Shown in pieces: positions 52,313 through 62,023 of a DNA stretch of 64,000 bases. The stretch comes from Stieleria tagensis (GTDB lineage Bacteria; Planctomycetota; Planctomycetia; Pirellulales; Pirellulaceae), in the NCBI RefSeq assembly GCF_024129865.1, contig NZ_JAMYFE010000058.1, positions 100,235 through 164,234 of the forward strand, in the 5' to 3' direction. The notes under the pieces are model-generated. The model was not told the DNA's origin and made no database searches. It saw only the letters and a list, made by a program, of their open reading frames with translations. How positions within the stretch are numbered: position 1 is the stretch's first letter; every line of letters starts with the position of its first letter. The position numbers were made by a program, and so were the translations under genes.

Positions 52313-54541
52313 CTAAAGTCCGCGAAACTCACCAAAGACCAATCGACGCAGGCGATCCCAACAGTTCATCGCATCCACGTGGACCTCCACAACCGCCACA
52401 GAACGCTTTGCCAACGGAATCGGTGCGGAGTCCGCAAAATCGATCTGAACCAGATAGTGGGGCTGTGCAAGATCTGCATCTTGCAGCGACGCCGCAAGTT
52501 CAGCGGGCAACTGATCTGCCGCCCCACGGTCGATTTGTCGCACCCGGCCACTGTATTTAGCGGATGAAAATGTGGGATGCCGAAGCCATACCGCCTGGTC
52601 GACACGGATTGCATCAATTTGTTGTTGGCTGGCGATTGCGTTTCCACCGCGTTTGGTGGGGTGTCCCAGCCAGCCGATCTGGGTTCCGGATTCGATCCAC
52701 TGCCCCGGCTGTAAATCACGATCCAGCGGTGACCGGGGCTCAAGCGGACGAATGTCAAAACGTCCCGCTAGGGGTGATTTGATGGTCAATCGATCGGCTT
52801 GGGTTTGTATCTGTTGCAGATCCGTTATCGCGATTTGAAGCTGTTTCTCAGCCAACAACGCCCCGGTCGAACTTCCCGATTCGGCGCCGCGGCGCAATCG
52901 CCATGCTTCCCGGATTGCGGTCGCATGCGCCACTTTGGCTTGTGCACGGTGCAATTGATCTTCGATCGACGTGTTGGCTAACTGCACCAGTACCTCGCCG
53001 GCATCGACCGTGCAGCCGGACGGTTGCGATCGTACAACGCGCCCGCTTTCGCTGGCATACAGTTCTTGTTCGCCACTGGGTACCACCAGCACCGGCAACA
53101 GAATGGTTCGTGGCAACGGGATCGCTAACAGCCCCCATGCCAACAGCAGCGCCAACGCAATGATCGTCACCACACGCGGATTCTGCCACCAGCGAGACGC
53201 CGACAGATCCGCCGCCGCATTGGACGCTGGGTCAGACGGTGCAGTGGAGCGAGTCGTTCCATCAGCCGGCTGCAATAACGGCGAGACGGCGCGAATCAAC
53301 ATTCCACCTAAAATGGACAGCCCTAATGCCAGGCCCAGCCAGCCGAGCCCCAACCCCACCGTCGCTTTGTAGATCACGAGCGAAATCACCGCGATGACAA
53401 AGGTCCGATAGAGTCCGCTGGAAATGCCATAAGCCAGCAAGGCCGATTCAGGCAGTCGCCGTCCGATGCGATCCGGGTGGGCCACCTCTTCAACGCCGTG
53501 GCCCACGGCGCTGCCCCATATGAATTGCCGCAACCGCCGTCGCAATGCTTGACTGGATTGCTCGGCCAGGTTTGGGACTCTCAGCCAGTCTGCCAACATG
53601 AAGTAGCCGTCGTAGCGTAACAGAGGGTTGGCATTGACCAGCACGGTCGAGACCGAACACACCACCATCACGACGAGCGCCAGATCATGCAGGGTGGATG
53701 GATGGGTGACGGCCCAGACGACCGTCGCGATTGATGCCAATCCGAGTTCCGCGATCATTCCCGCCGCCGAGACAAAGACGCGCTTCGATGTTTGCGGCAC
53801 CGTCCATAGATCGGAGACGTCGCAGTACAGACACGGTGTACCCAGCAACAGCATGATTCCGATTTCGCGGCATTCCGCGCCCACCATCCGACAGGCGACA
53901 ACATGTGCCAGTTCGTGAATTGATTTGGCAATCGCGATGGTCACCAGAACCCAGATCCACCACATCGAATCGCGGCGAGAAAACGCTGCCGCGATTTCAG
54001 TGGCCAAAATATCGAACCGGCTAAATACGATCGCAATCGCAACCATCCCGACCAGCATCAGCGCAATCAACACCGCGGGACGCTGCAGCGGTTTTGTGAT
54101 GGATCGCAGGGTGCCGGCAAAGACGTTGGGGTTAAAACCGGGAAATCGGTACGCCAACAAACTGGCCAATCGACGTCGCGGCGGGTTGGAAACAACCATT
54201 GAATCGGAGCTGCTGGCAAACCGTTCCAACGGCCCGGACCCACCGACCGTGATCAACAATCCACTCCGCCGGGCGTGAATCAAAAACGAAACCATGGCGT
54301 CAAAACTGGTTTCCAGCGGCCGAACCGCTTCGATCGCCAATTGGCAAATCTCTGCGATCGAGCGTCTGCCGTCGGCCAAACTCAGAATTCGTTTTTCGAT
54401 TCCCGTCAAACAAAACCATTGCCTGGCCAACGGGTCTTTGACCACCCAGTAACCCTGATCGGCACTGGAACCATCGACCCAGCGAAATTGCAAATCCGCG
54501 CGCAATTGCCACAGGTCACTGGAAAACGCGTTGGATCCCAT
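52313..54541 (-). CDS. Peptidase M50-like membrane protein with N-terminal PqqD-like and C-terminal HlyD-like regions
   Basis: 742 residues from the ATG at 54541 (MGSNAFSSDL). Residues 10-100 resemble a PqqD-like winged helix (WVVKDPLARQWFCLTGIEKR, ILSLADGRRSIAEICQLA). Residues about 155-440 are a multi-pass M50 (site-2 protease-like) domain with HELAH (209-213) and NANPLLRYDGYF (303-314), both metal-site motifs. After about residue 490 a TM helix (VVTIIALALLLAWGLLAIP) leads into a HlyD-type biotinyl-lipoyl/barrel region (SGRVVRSQPSGCTVDAGEVL, TIKSPLAGRFDI). Such M50-HlyD proteins are common in planctomycetes and likely belong to an export system; substrate unknown. It follows the HlyD adaptor gene by four bases. 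Confidence 0.88.
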   Translation of the reverse strand: MGSNAFSSDLWQLRADLQFRWVDGSSADQGYWVVKDPLARQWFCLTGIEKRILSLADGRRSIAEICQLAIEAVRPLETSFDAMVSFLIHARRSGLLITVGGSGPLERFASSSDSMVVSNPPRRRLASLLAYRFPGFNPNVFAGTLRSITKPLQRPAVLIALMLVGMVAIAIVFSRFDILATEIAAAFSRRDSMWWIWVLVTIAIAKSIHELAHVVACRMVGAECREIGIMLLLGTPCLYCDVSDLWTVPQTSKRVFVSAAGMIAELGLASIATVVWAVTHPSTLHDLALVVMVVCSVSTVLVNANPLLRYDGYFMLADWLRVPNLAEQSSQALRRRLRQFIWGSAVGHGVEEVAHPDRIGRRLPESALLAYGISSGLYRTFVIAVISLVIYKATVGLGLGWLGLALGLSILGGMLIRAVSPLLQPADGTTRSTAPSDPASNAAADLSASRWWQNPRVVTIIALALLLAWGLLAIPLPRTILLPVLVVPSGEQELYASESGRVVRSQPSGCTVDAGEVLVQLANTSIEDQLHRAQAKVAHATAIREAWRLRRGAESGSSTGALLAEKQLQIAITDLQQIQTQADRLTIKSPLAGRFDIRPLEPRSPLDRDLQPGQWIESGTQIGWLGHPTKRGGNAIASQQQIDAIRVDQAVWLRHPTFSSAKYSGRVRQIDRGAADQLPAELAASLQDADLAQPHYLVQIDFADSAPIPLAKRSVAVVEVHVDAMNCWDRLRRLVFGEFRGL

Positions 54542-54545
54542 CGTG

Positions 54546-55646
54546 TCAGTCAACTTGCCAGTGGATGTCGACGCGGTCGCCCGGCAGAAACGTCCCACCG
54601 TCCAGTCCCACTAAAAAGCGAACTTCGCCGCTGACCGAATCACGCTCGGGATCGACAAACTCAATTCGTCCCGTCAACTGTTTGTCGGCTGATGACAATC
54701 GCACCTGTTGATCCCGCTGCGGCAATACATCACCGCTCAGGAAACCCTCCGCATGCAAACGATCGACGTTGACCACACGAACCACTGGATCGCCCGGTCG
54801 GACCCATTCCCCACGCCGACGATAGACCTCCACGACCACCCCATCGATCGGCGAAACGACGGCGTGCATCGCGACATTTAAGTCACGCATTTGCAGCGTC
54901 TTTTGTTTGGCATCCACGTCCAACTGCAACTGCTTGGATTCGGACATCGCCACGGTGTGTTGCAATTGGGCACGGTCGGCGGCCAATTGAGCGGCCTGGA
55001 CCGCATGCGATTCGCTTTCACTGGTCAACCGGTCCATTCGCAGTTCAAACTCCGCCTGGATGCGTTCCAATTGGGAACGCTCGTATTTCAAACGCAGATT
55101 GTCGATCTCGGATTCGGAAACACTATCGACAAATTTCTGACGCGCTTGGGCGGCGCGTGACCATTCGTTCTTGGCCACCGCTTCAGCCTTTTCGGCCGCC
55201 GACACACGCACTTCGTTCTCCGATTTTGCCTGCGAAATTTTAGCCAACAGCCGCTGTTGCTTGAGCGCGGCTTGTTTTTCCAAACGTTCGGTGTCGGCAA
55301 TGCGATCGCTCTTGTAATCCGCCGCGTGCCGTCGGCTGATCGCCAAATCGACTTCGGCCAATGATCGCAATGCCACACTATTGCGGTCATCGATTTGCGC
55401 CAGTGCTTGTCCTTTCTGCACGGTTTGACCGACCCGCACGGCGACACTCTCCAATGCCCCAGGTTGCAACGCGGGAACCTCGACTTGGTCGATCAGTTTG
55501 ATCACCAATTGCCCGACGACATTCGGAGTCGCGTCGTTGGCGTCCTGGTCGATCGGCGGGCCTGCGGAACCGTCACTGATCGCCGCCAGGCCGATCATGG
55601 CAGCGATGCAACACACACATAGACGGGCTTTCGTTTTGTTTTTCAT
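54546..55646 (-). CDS. HlyD-family periplasmic adaptor
   Basis: 366 residues from the ATG at 55646 (MKNKTKARL), which overlaps the stop of the upstream gene (TAATG). A signal/anchor segment (about 8-24), a lipoyl-like half (PALQPGALESVAVRVGQTVQ, KGQALAQID), a long coiled coil (about 85-235), the second lipoyl half (NVAMHAVVSPIDGVVVEVYR), and a beta-barrel near the C-terminus are the usual HlyD/RND-adaptor order. It bridges an inner-membrane partner to an outer channel in export systems. Part of the four-gene operon. Confidence 0.9.
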   Translation of the reverse strand: MKNKTKARLCVCCIAAMIGLAAISDGSAGPPIDQDANDATPNVVGQLVIKLIDQVEVPALQPGALESVAVRVGQTVQKGQALAQIDDRNSVALRSLAEVDLAISRRHAADYKSDRIADTERLEKQAALKQQRLLAKISQAKSENEVRVSAAEKAEAVAKNEWSRAAQARQKFVDSVSESEIDNLRLKYERSQLERIQAEFELRMDRLTSESESHAVQAAQLAADRAQLQHTVAMSESKQLQLDVDAKQKTLQMRDLNVAMHAVVSPIDGVVVEVYRRRGEWVRPGDPVVRVVNVDRLHAEGFLSGDVLPQRDQQVRLSSADKQLTGRIEFVDPERDSVSGEVRFLVGLDGGTFLPGDRVDIHWQVD

Positions 55647-57439
55647 TACAACCATCCCCATAGTCTGAATCGCTCGATCAATTTGCGACAGAGTACAAAT
55701 CCGGCCGGAGCACGATCGCAATCGATCCAGCCGATCACGCCGGCCTGTGGTGCAAACGCGAGCGTTGAATCAGTCGGATGGATCGTTGCCACGACAACCA
55801 GGCGGCCATGCGTGTCAAACGAAGTCGTCTCGCTCAACCGACCGAGCGTGGCGTCGTAGCGAGTCTCTGGCTGCGAGCGAACACGAAATTGACACCGCAG
55901 CGGATCGTCCGTTGCCGGCCGGCTGGCATGCTCGATCCGGTGTTGCAGGGCACGCTGAACATATCCGATTTCTTGATCGGGCACGTCGAGTTCGATCACA
56001 GACCCGCCGGCCGGGTCGATCACTCGGATCACTTGCTGCCCCAGCTGGACCGGGCGCCCCGTGGAAATCTTACCGCGATCATCTTGCAGGATCATGCTGA
56101 CCCGGCCATCGATCGGACTGAGTATTGTTAATTCTTCACGCCGCTTTTGCACGACATCCAGCTGTTTGTTGAGTTCCTGAAGTTTGACCTCCAGCACCCG
56201 TCGGTCCGCTGTGATCTCTCCCGCCGAATCGTCACCACGACGTGTCGCGGCGATCTGCAATTGTTCTTGGACCGTCAGTATTTCACCACGCAGCCGGCTC
56301 GCATCGAGTTCCAATTCGTGGCTATTGAATTCGCACAACACTTGGCCGGCACTCACCGTCTGGCCGGGTTGGCAGGCGACACGCACGATCTCGCCGGTCA
56401 CCGGCGCGTAAACAACATGCTGTCGTTCGGGAACGACCCGACCATCGGCGCTGACACGAACCGTCAGCGGTAAGAACAACAGTGCCGCGACCGCAATGGC
56501 GATCGCAGCCAGCCGCGTTCGATTCGACCTGCCCACGAAAATGTTTGACAGTCGCTGCCGCGGCGAGGGTCGCTGACCACGTTGGGCGGCGGCGAGCGCC
56601 GCATCGAATGTCGACTGCTCCGCCGGCGACAACTGTTTCGGCAGTCCGGCCGCTGTGAATTGCTCGCCGATCGCCAGCCAGTCTGCGGGCGCAAATTCGG
56701 CCACACAGATCCGCTGACAGTTACCCGCTGTCGCAAACGACAACAGATCCCGCTGGTCCGAAGGGATCCGATCACAGTCCAGCAGCAGGAACGCAGATTC
56801 GCGATCCTCCAATTGTTGACGCAAGGTCGATGCGACCGATTCGGTCGCCAATGCACGTTCGGACCGTGGATCAAATCTCGCTTGCACGGAACTGGCAACC
56901 ATCACGTAGCGACTGCCCACGCGTTGTAGCAGATTGATGCGTTCGATGTTCATCCAGTTGGCCATCGCCTGGGCCACTTGATGCAGCTGTCGTGACCGGT
57001 CGGCGGTCGCGGCAAGTTGGCGATTCAAATCAGAAATCCGTGCCAATTCCTGATGCAGGGTTTGCAGTTCAACGCGTGCCAAACCGCTGACCAGTAATCC
57101 CACCACCGCTTCGGCGGTTTGCTGAAGGACCCCGGCCGCCGTGTCGGAGGAGCGACCATTCGCATTCAGCTCGATCCGTAATCTGCTGTTGTCGGTCACC
57201 GGCGCGCAGCGATCAATCACCAGCGATCCGGTTTGATCGGATGCTGCGCAGCCCGCCGAAGCGAGCTTGGTAGGTTGGCCTTCCGATTCAACGACTATGA
57301 CGACTTGATTGAGTTTCGGGATCGATTGCAGCAAATCGTCGGCGGTGATCTGAAACAACCTGTCGGTCAGATTCGACTGTAGACGGGACTCCAGACGCGC
57401 GACCAGCGCCGCACAGGTCTCCAATAGATCATTCGCCAT
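55646..57439 (-). CDS. HlyD-like protein with an N-terminal GAF-like sensor region
   Basis: 597 residues from the ATG at 57439 (MANDLLETC), 13 bases after the DUF202 gene; a start at 57472 would overlap it. The first 300 residues look like two soluble alpha/beta domains of GAF type joined by a coiled coil (ELARISDLNRQLAATADRSR), a cytoplasmic sensor layout. A TM helix follows (LAAIAIAVAALLFLPL, about 320-337), then HlyD elements (HVVYAPVTGEIVRVACQPGQ, a coiled coil and LSPIDGRVSMILQDDRGKIS). A HlyD adaptor carrying a cytoplasmic sensory region is uncommon outside planctomycetes. Stop overlaps the next gene. Confidence 0.82.
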   Translation of the reverse strand: MANDLLETCAALVARLESRLQSNLTDRLFQITADDLLQSIPKLNQVVIVVESEGQPTKLASAGCAASDQTGSLVIDRCAPVTDNSRLRIELNANGRSSDTAAGVLQQTAEAVVGLLVSGLARVELQTLHQELARISDLNRQLAATADRSRQLHQVAQAMANWMNIERINLLQRVGSRYVMVASSVQARFDPRSERALATESVASTLRQQLEDRESAFLLLDCDRIPSDQRDLLSFATAGNCQRICVAEFAPADWLAIGEQFTAAGLPKQLSPAEQSTFDAALAAAQRGQRPSPRQRLSNIFVGRSNRTRLAAIAIAVAALLFLPLTVRVSADGRVVPERQHVVYAPVTGEIVRVACQPGQTVSAGQVLCEFNSHELELDASRLRGEILTVQEQLQIAATRRGDDSAGEITADRRVLEVKLQELNKQLDVVQKRREELTILSPIDGRVSMILQDDRGKISTGRPVQLGQQVIRVIDPAGGSVIELDVPDQEIGYVQRALQHRIEHASRPATDDPLRCQFRVRSQPETRYDATLGRLSETTSFDTHGRLVVVATIHPTDSTLAFAPQAGVIGWIDCDRAPAGFVLCRKLIERFRLWGWL

Positions 57440-57452
57440 CACAACGCCCACT

Positions 57453-57752
57453 TCATTCGGGATGGGCCTCATGTTCCGCTCTCAAGCGTCGCTTCAGTTG
57501 GGTAAACCGCATCATTCCTGTCACGGCAAACGCGATACCCAGTGCGACCAAGCACCAACCGATCACAATCAGGGCAAACGACGAGTCGAGGAACTGGACC
57601 AAGGAGACGCCGGTTCCGACCAGCATCAATGCCGTGCGGCCGTACGCCAACAAGGTCCGCTCATTGGCCAAATCGGTGCGAATCATTGCCAAGTCAGGCA
57701 GGGGGGGCGGTGGAGGACTGCCGCCGGATGTTGCCTGCGGATCGGTGGGCAT
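57453..57752 (-). CDS. DUF202 family small membrane protein
   Basis: 99 residues from the ATG at 57752 (MPTDPQATSGG); a longer frame to 57851 is unlikely. A Pro-rich N-terminus is followed by TDLANERTLLAYGRTALMLVG, the DUF202 signature, and two transmembrane helices (about 40-55 and 62-80), ending with an Arg/Glu-rich tail. First gene of the M50-HlyD operon. DUF202 includes YidH-type proteins of unknown function. Confidence 0.88.
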   Translation of the reverse strand: MPTDPQATSGGSPPPPPLPDLAMIRTDLANERTLLAYGRTALMLVGTGVSLVQFLDSSFALIVIGWCLVALGIAFAVTGMMRFTQLKRRLRAEHEAHPE

Positions 57753-57855
57753 GGGTCTGGATCGCCACTTCGAAGAAGGAATCAGATGCAGATCAGATGA
57801 TAACCCGAAGCGTTCACCGGCGAGGTCTCTCGCTGGATGCGAATTATTCATCAGC

Positions 57856-57968
57856 CGTAAGCATCAGCCGTTAAGCGCTAGCTCACGGTTCCTTGTTACT
57901 AACATTGCAAGGTCAGAGGAACCGGACGCTAGCGCGTACCGGCTGATTTGGCGCAGAATGTTTTCTGG
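57856..57968 (+). repeat. Dispersed palindromic repeat, family B, copy 2
   Basis: Similar over about 110 bases to the reverse complement of 28742-28850, including GCGCTAGCTCACGGTTCC and GGAACCGGACGCTAGCGCGT arms. Confidence 0.75.
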
Positions 57969-58335
57969 CGGGTTTTCGCAACACCTACCAATTCGGATGG
58001 GGGCAATTGCAGGGGTATTGGGGGTTTGACTTCACCCAAGTTATCTAAATAGCTCAAGTTTCCCGACCGGGAGGGTTCATTTTGAAAACTTTTGGCGACG
58101 AACAGGTTTCCCACCACCGGTTTGCCGAACCACAGAAACTTCACTAACCCTTCATGCTACCACGGCTTACGTCGATTATCGGGTGGCTGACTGGTGGTGG
58201 GGTGTATTGCTGGCATTGATATAAAGCTCTGACAGCAAAGGAGTTGCGAATCTTGGGCGAATTTCATTGACACTGGTTCGGCAATCCCTAAGATTCCTCG
58301 CGTCGCCCATATCTAGTGCTTTTCGCGACGGATTC

Positions 58336-58367
58336 CACTACCGGTAGTGACATCATTACTGATAGTG
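58336..58367. promoter_or_regulatory. Paired NrdR-box-like sites upstream of the ribonucleotide reductase
   Basis: CACTACCGGTAGTG (58336-58349) is a perfect palindrome; CATTACTGATAGTG (58354-58367) is a looser version of it. Both keep the CACTA-n4-TAGTG frame of NrdR boxes. They lie about 250 bases upstream of the start. Spacing (18 bases centre to centre) is shorter than classic NrdR pairs. Confidence 0.4.
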
Positions 58368-58614
58368 ACGGTTTCATCGCGAAAGACCAGAGCAGGACAG
58401 CGTGAGTGGTCGGGACGGATTCCCCAGAGGAAATCTGTGCCGTCATCTCGGCATCCTCGTTGGGCGGACGCGACCGTTGTGTTCTTGCTTCCCCCTTATT
58501 CACGGATGACCACTGCCGTTCCACTTGTGCTGCGAATCGCCCGGCGATGAACGCTGGGCGCGGGCACACGAACGATGTTGGTCCCACGGACGATTCACGG
58601 AGTCTGTTTTAACG

Positions 58615-61614
58615 ATGGCTACTGTTCTTCCCCCCAAGTCAGAATCTTCGATCCACGGTGACCCGGCACTGGAGAAAGTCAATGAGCAACACGGTCTGGA
58701 GTACGCCAACGGCGTCTTTGGGACGACACTGCGTGGTGATCGCACCGGTTTGAAGATTGATCCGGTATTCTGTCCTGCCGACGGCAAGACGCCGTTCGCA
58801 ACCACCCAGTGGGAACTGCGCTCGGCAGCCATCCGAGACGAGAGCGGCAGCGCGTTGTTCGAGCAAAACAATTGCGAAATCCCGGCCGATTGGAGCCAGT
58901 TGGCGACCAACGTTGTGGTCAGCAAGTATTTCTACGGCGACCCCAAAAACGCCGACGAACGCGAGCGTTCGGTTCGCCAGTTGGTGCACCGCGTGACCCG
59001 CACGATCGCCGACTGGGGAATGGCGGACGGTTATTTTGACAGCCCGGCTGATGGCGAAAATTTCTATCGTGATCTGACCTGGTTGTGCTTGCACCAACAC
59101 GGTGCATTCAACAGCCCGGTCTGGTTCAACGTCGGGCTACACCAGCAGTACGGTGTGACCGGTGCGAAATGCAACTGGGCGTGGGATCGCACTGCCGGAG
59201 AAACGTTTCAGCCGGAGAACCCGTACGAGTTTCCGCAGGGAAGTGCGTGTTTCATCCAAGCCGTCGATGACAACATGGAAGACATCATGCGGTTGGCCTG
59301 TGCCGAAGCGATGTTGTTCAAATTCGGATCGGGCACGGGTACCGATTTGTCGACCATTCGATCGGCACGCGAGAAGCTCTCTGGCGGTGGAACCCCTTCG
59401 GGCCCGCTGTCGTTCATGCGGGTTTATGATTCGATCGCCGGCGTTGTCAAAAGTGGCGGCAAGACCCGCCGCGCGGCGAAGATGCAGTCGTTGAAGGTCT
59501 GGCATCCAGATATTTTGGAATTCATCGAGTGCAAATGGTCGGAGGAGAAGAAGGCGCACGCGTTGATCCGCGAAGGCTACGATTCGAACTTCAACGGCGA
59601 AGCCTACAGCAGCGTTTGTTTCCAAAATGCGAACCTGTCGGTGCGGTTGACCGATGATTACATGCACGCGGTGCGCGACGGCAAACGATGGCAAACCCGC
59701 TGGATCACTGACAAGGCGAACGGTGACGCGCCGTCCTACGACGCCAAAGAATTGTTGAACAAGATGTCCGAGTGTGCGTGGCACTGTGGTGACCCGGGCG
59801 TTCAATACGACACGACCATCAACACCTGGCACACCTGCCCCAATAGCGGCGCGATCAACGCATCGAACCCGTGTTCGGAATACATGTTCCTGGATAACAC
59901 GGCGTGCAACTTGGCTTCGATCAACTTGATGAAGTTTGCCGGCAAAGACGGATCGTTCGACGTCGATCGCTTCCGTGCTGCGTCGCGATTGTTCTTCATC
60001 GCTCAAGAAATTTTGGTCGACCATGCCAGTTACCCGACCGAGCCGATCGCTCGCAACAGCCACAAATTCCGTCCCCTTGGATTGGGATACAGCAACCTGG
60101 GATCGTTGGTGATGTCACGCGGCATGGCCTATGACTCGGACGCGGCCCGCGGCTTGTGCGGCTCACTGACCGCGCTGTTGCACGGCGAAGCCAACCGCAC
60201 CAGTGCTGAAATCGCTGGCGTTGTCGGTCCGTTTGACGGCTATGCCGAAAACGAAAAACCGATGCTAGGCGTGATGCAGATGCACCGCGATGCCGCCGAC
60301 AGCATCAACGATGACGGCCCAGCGATCTTGAAACAGGCCGCTCAAAAGTTGTGGGACGATGTGCTGGAGATCGGTGCAAAGTACGGTTTCCGCAACGCTC
60401 AAGCCACCGTGTTGGCACCGACCGGTACGATCAGTTTCATGATGGACTGTGACACCACCGGGATCGAGCCCGATATCGCCCTGGTCAAATACAAACAGTT
60501 GGCCGGCGGTGGGATGCTGAAGATCGTCAATCAGACCGTCGCCCGTGCGTTGGAGAAACTCGATTACAGCCCCGAACAAATCGAAGCGATCTTGGCGTTT
60601 GTCGACGTCAACGACACCATCGAAGGCGCGCCGGAGCTGAAGACCGAGCATCTTTCGGTGTTCGACTGTGCGTTTACACCCGCCAACGGTGTCCGCAGTA
60701 TTTCCTGGCGGGCACACATCACGATGATGGCTGCCGCCCAGCCGTTCCTGTCCGGAGCGATCAGCAAAACCGTGAACATGCCACAGGAAGTCACGCCGGC
60801 CGACATCGCCGACGCGTACTACTGGGGTTGGGAACTGGGATTGAAAGCGATCGCGATCTACCGCGACGGAAGCAAGCAATCGCAACCGCTGAACACTCGA
60901 TCGGAAGAAGGCGAAGCGGCGGCGGCTGAAAAAGTGATCACCAAGACGGTCGAAAAAATCGTCTACAAACCACGTCGCGAACGTTTGCCCGACACGCGTA
61001 CCAGTATCACGCACAAGTTCACGATCGCCGGTCACGAAGGCTATCTGTGTGTCGGCCAGTACCCCGATGGACGGCCCGGCGAAGTGTTCATCACGATGGC
61101 CAAAGAGGGGTCGACCGTCGGCGGCATCATGGACAGCTTTGGCACCGCATTGTCGATCGCGTTGCAATACGGCGTGCCGCTGGAAGTCTTGGTCAACAAG
61201 TTCAGTCACACTCGATTTGAACCGATGGGCCACACCAGCAACAAAGACATTCGCATCGCAAAAAGCGTGGTCGACTACATCGCTCGTTGGTTGGGACTGA
61301 CATTCATGAGCAACGACAATAGTGTTGACGGCCTGGCGCCCAGCGCTCCGGATTCAGTCAACAGTGCCAACGGCCCCGAAGTCATCGCGCCGGATGCATC
61401 GATCACCGCGTCGGAGCGTGCCGGACTGCTGGCCAACCTGAACGGCGGCAGCAATGGCAACGGTAGCAAGTCGAAAAAGGAAGAGGGGCGCCAAGACCAA
61501 TTCGCCCGTTTCCAAATCGACGCCCCCAGTTGTGACAACTGTGGCAGCATCACCGTCCGCAACGGAAACTGCTATCTGTGCCACAACTGTGGCGCCAGCA
61601 TGGGCTGTAGCTGA
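58615..61614 (+). CDS. nrdJ: Adenosylcobalamin-dependent (class II) ribonucleoside-diphosphate reductase NrdJ
   Basis: 999 residues from the ATG at 58615 (MATVLPPKS); upstream in-frame codons to 58525 are not conserved-looking. It makes deoxyribonucleotides using a B12-derived radical. HQHGAFNSPVWFNVG, GSGTGTDLSTIRSA, NPCSEYMFLDNTACNLASIN (about 417) and LAPTGTISFMMDCDTTGIEP are the catalytic-barrel blocks. An intermediate TSCPD-like part (HKFTIAGHEGYLCVGQYPDG) is followed by a C-terminal zinc ribbon with CxxC pairs at about 973/976 and 989/992 and a terminal redox cysteine (MGCS). A strong terminator follows. Needs cobalamin, which ties it to the riboswitch operon elsewhere in the window. 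Confidence 0.96.
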   Translation: MATVLPPKSESSIHGDPALEKVNEQHGLEYANGVFGTTLRGDRTGLKIDPVFCPADGKTPFATTQWELRSAAIRDESGSALFEQNNCEIPADWSQLATNVVVSKYFYGDPKNADERERSVRQLVHRVTRTIADWGMADGYFDSPADGENFYRDLTWLCLHQHGAFNSPVWFNVGLHQQYGVTGAKCNWAWDRTAGETFQPENPYEFPQGSACFIQAVDDNMEDIMRLACAEAMLFKFGSGTGTDLSTIRSAREKLSGGGTPSGPLSFMRVYDSIAGVVKSGGKTRRAAKMQSLKVWHPDILEFIECKWSEEKKAHALIREGYDSNFNGEAYSSVCFQNANLSVRLTDDYMHAVRDGKRWQTRWITDKANGDAPSYDAKELLNKMSECAWHCGDPGVQYDTTINTWHTCPNSGAINASNPCSEYMFLDNTACNLASINLMKFAGKDGSFDVDRFRAASRLFFIAQEILVDHASYPTEPIARNSHKFRPLGLGYSNLGSLVMSRGMAYDSDAARGLCGSLTALLHGEANRTSAEIAGVVGPFDGYAENEKPMLGVMQMHRDAADSINDDGPAILKQAAQKLWDDVLEIGAKYGFRNAQATVLAPTGTISFMMDCDTTGIEPDIALVKYKQLAGGGMLKIVNQTVARALEKLDYSPEQIEAILAFVDVNDTIEGAPELKTEHLSVFDCAFTPANGVRSISWRAHITMMAAAQPFLSGAISKTVNMPQEVTPADIADAYYWGWELGLKAIAIYRDGSKQSQPLNTRSEEGEAAAAEKVITKTVEKIVYKPRRERLPDTRTSITHKFTIAGHEGYLCVGQYPDGRPGEVFITMAKEGSTVGGIMDSFGTALSIALQYGVPLEVLVNKFSHTRFEPMGHTSNKDIRIAKSVVDYIARWLGLTFMSNDNSVDGLAPSAPDSVNSANGPEVIAPDASITASERAGLLANLNGGSNGNGSKSKKEEGRQDQFARFQIDAPSCDNCGSITVRNGNCYLCHNCGASMGCS

Positions 61615-61643
61615 GTACCGGTTTTTCCGCCCTGATCCATTCG

Positions 61644-61674
61644 AAAATGCCCGCACACAAGTGCGGGCATTTTT
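61644..61674 (+). terminator. Rho-independent terminator of nrdJ
   Basis: AAAATGCCCGCAC / GTGCGGGCATTTT with an ACAA loop, starting about 30 bases after the stop. Confidence 0.93.
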
Positions 61675-61708
61675 ATTTGCCGGTCCTGCGCCCAAGTTCT
61701 CTGCGGTA

Positions 61709-61935
61709 GCAGTGCGTAGACAGAGCGGAGTTTTATTGACAGAAAAATTGGGGACAGAAAAATTGCGAAGTCTGTCCTCCTAGCACTGAAATTTTTCTGC
61801 CCCCTATTTTTCTGTCACTCTTCCCGCCACTCCTGTCGTTCTGTCGAATCCGGTCGGCATCTCCGGCCAGACCAACTCGCGCGAAATCAGGTGGGAATGA
61901 CAACGGCTCGCCAATGAGCTCTGTCCCCAGTCATC
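61709..61935 (+). repeat. 227-bp direct repeat, left copy, flanking a toxin-antitoxin pair
   Basis: Matches 62654-62880 at a constant offset of 945 bases with about a dozen differences and no gaps by eye. It contains a REP-like inverted repeat: GACAGAAAAATT units inverted against AATTTTTCTG and TTTTTCTGTC. Confidence 0.93.
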
Positions 61936-62023
61936 CTTGTTTTTAGTCATCGGACAGGGATTGATTCATCGTGCTTTGCTTTCTATTTGGGGTGGGGATA
62001 CAATGGCGATACAGGAGTCAATA

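Larger units (their letters stand above)
57753..58614. other. Intergenic stretch between divergent genes
   Basis: Holds the upstream region of the DUF202 operon, a degenerate family A repeat (around 57797-57836), a family B copy (57856-57968), and the NrdR-box-like pair before the ribonucleotide reductase gene. The rest (57970-58330) contains no gene or motif I can support. Confidence 0.55.

Noticed and set aside
59137..60063. 308-residue ORF antisense to nrdJ
   Set aside because: Lies wholly within a highly conserved gene; Arg/Val-rich shadow.
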